A DNA stretch of 64,000 nucleotides from an uncultured Cyclobacteriaceae bacterium (GTDB lineage: Bacteria; Bacteroidota; Bacteroidia; Cytophagales; Cyclobacteriaceae): contig CANLOE010000001.1 of NCBI GenBank assembly GCA_947492745.1, positions 141,411 through 205,410 on the forward strand, read 5' to 3'. Positions 63,467-64,000 of the stretch are shown in pieces. The notes under the pieces are model-generated. The model was not told the DNA's origin, ran no database searches, and saw only the letters and a list, made by a program, of their open reading frames with translations. Each line of letters starts with the position of its first letter. Within the stretch, counting starts at the first letter, position 1. The position numbers and the translations under genes are program-made.

Positions 63467-63630
63467 ATGCTCAACAAAAAATGAAATGGGAAATTTGAAG
63501 TTTTGTAGGTCTTGGACAAATTCTGTATATGTTGACCGGTCATTAGTTAATCGGTCATTAGGACCGTTCCGGACAGAACAGTGTTTTCTTGATCATTTCA
63601 GTATGTCCCAAAACAATTTCATTTGGGTAT
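63467..63630 (+). repeat. Family G dispersed repeat
   Basis: 164 bp, ATGCTCAACAAAAAATGAAATGGG to TTTCATTTGGGTAT. Confidence 0.65.
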
Positions 63631-63929
63631 AAGTGCAAAATATCCTTAATGCTTAAGTACATAAGTCCAAACCTGAATTTGCATTACACATATAAATCGG
63701 GATACAATGTTACCTGTGTTACCAGTACATTGGCTCATCACCTTAGCATACTTTAGGTCCGCTCGCAACTATGCTTTCATCCCGAAAGGCCAAACGGCAT
63801 CGATGGCGGGTCCGACTATAGGAGCTATTTTTCCTGTTCTTTTATTCAGTTCAGTCCTAGTTTTAACCCGAATGATAAATAAGTGACACTGAATTTTAGC
63901 TATAATTTCAAAAGAGTCTTTAGTTTTAA

Positions 63930-64000
63930 CCCAAAATGTCCATTAGAAAATCTATTCCGGACTTAACTGACTTCAAATCAGTAACTGAATGCGTTTTTTG
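63930..64000 (+). repeat. Family C element, cut by the window end
   Basis: The left 71 bp of a C element (CCCAAAATGTCCATTAG onward) match the copies at 19460 and 29503. The left flank is TTTAA; the right flank is outside the window. Confidence 0.8.

Larger units (their letters stand above)
62646..64000. other. Right-end intergenic stretch with E, G and C repeats
   Basis: 62646-63300 shows no convincing gene. 63333-63392 is an E left half, 63467-63630 a G repeat, and from 63930 a C element runs off the window edge. 63640-63920 shows nothing. Confidence 0.5.

Noticed and set aside
1096..64000. Repeats read as a CRISPR array or as integron attC sites
   Set aside because: They are dispersed, not regularly spaced, are 125-175 bp long, show target duplications, and there are no cas genes, spacers, integrase or cassette-like ORFs.

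Overview
The window is chromosomal DNA of a pigmented, probably marine member of the Bacteroidota, most likely Cytophagales or a near relative. I infer this from the protein families (LEA-type lipoprotein, DUF2911 protein, TPM-domain pair, TIGR03643 protein, CrtD/CruF carotenoid genes, arsenosugar-type ArsM), from Bacteroidota-style lipoprotein signals, and from a textbook Bacteroidota promoter (TTTG, 19 bp, TACTTTTG) in front of the only RNA gene, tRNA-Phe. The genus is not determined. No transposase, integrase, phage, plasmid or CRISPR gene is visible.

Layout. 0-4 kb: start of a SRPBCC-like protein, a DJ-1/PfpI lipoprotein, and an ApbE flavin transferase downstream of a thioredoxin. 4-7 kb: cydAB quinol oxidase behind a small membrane protein. 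7-11 kb: a LiaF-like protein, a LytS-type kinase and a LytTR regulator (envelope sensing), then an AIM24-like protein. 12-19 kb: HugZ-like protein, arylamine acetyltransferase, dienelactone hydrolase, DinB, SDR, and two paralogous small proteins. 19-30 kb: two TPM-domain proteins, a GAF protein, a class V PLP enzyme, an AI-2E permease, a pirin and a DUF2911 protein. 30-38 kb: DinB-like protein, an overlapping operon crtD-cruF-photolyase-TIGR03643, then a PBP4-type peptidase and a GH3 hexosaminidase. 38-42 kb: two broken genes carrying repeat insertions, a LEA lipoprotein and arsM. 43-53 kb: histidine kinase, tRNA-Phe, a two-gene Fe-S oxidoreductase, a new 45-residue ORF, a threonine/serine dehydratase, polA. 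53-62 kb: tag, a broken lipoprotein, prfA, a beta-helix lipoprotein, a YjbQ protein, a DASH cryptochrome and a ricin-lectin-like secreted protein.

The most striking feature lies between the genes. About 35 copies and fragments of 125-175 bp imperfect palindromes, roughly 5 kb in total by my count, are scattered through the window. They fall into three classes. Family A runs TACAAA to TTTGTA, and eight of nine full copies are flanked by an exact 3-bp TAA/TTA duplication. Families B-F begin CC(C/T) and end GGG or GG, with AT-rich 5-bp duplications (ATAAT, ATAAA, TTAAA, TTTAT, TTCAA). Family G runs from about ATACTCAAG to about CTTGGGTAT and shows no clear duplication. These are signatures of non-autonomous (MITE-like) transposition. 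Copies are nested in one another, one is a chimera of two families, two lie in broken coding genes, and four end 18-23 bp before a start codon. I regard this layered set of short elements, some of which may supply gene leaders, as the candidate undescribed system.
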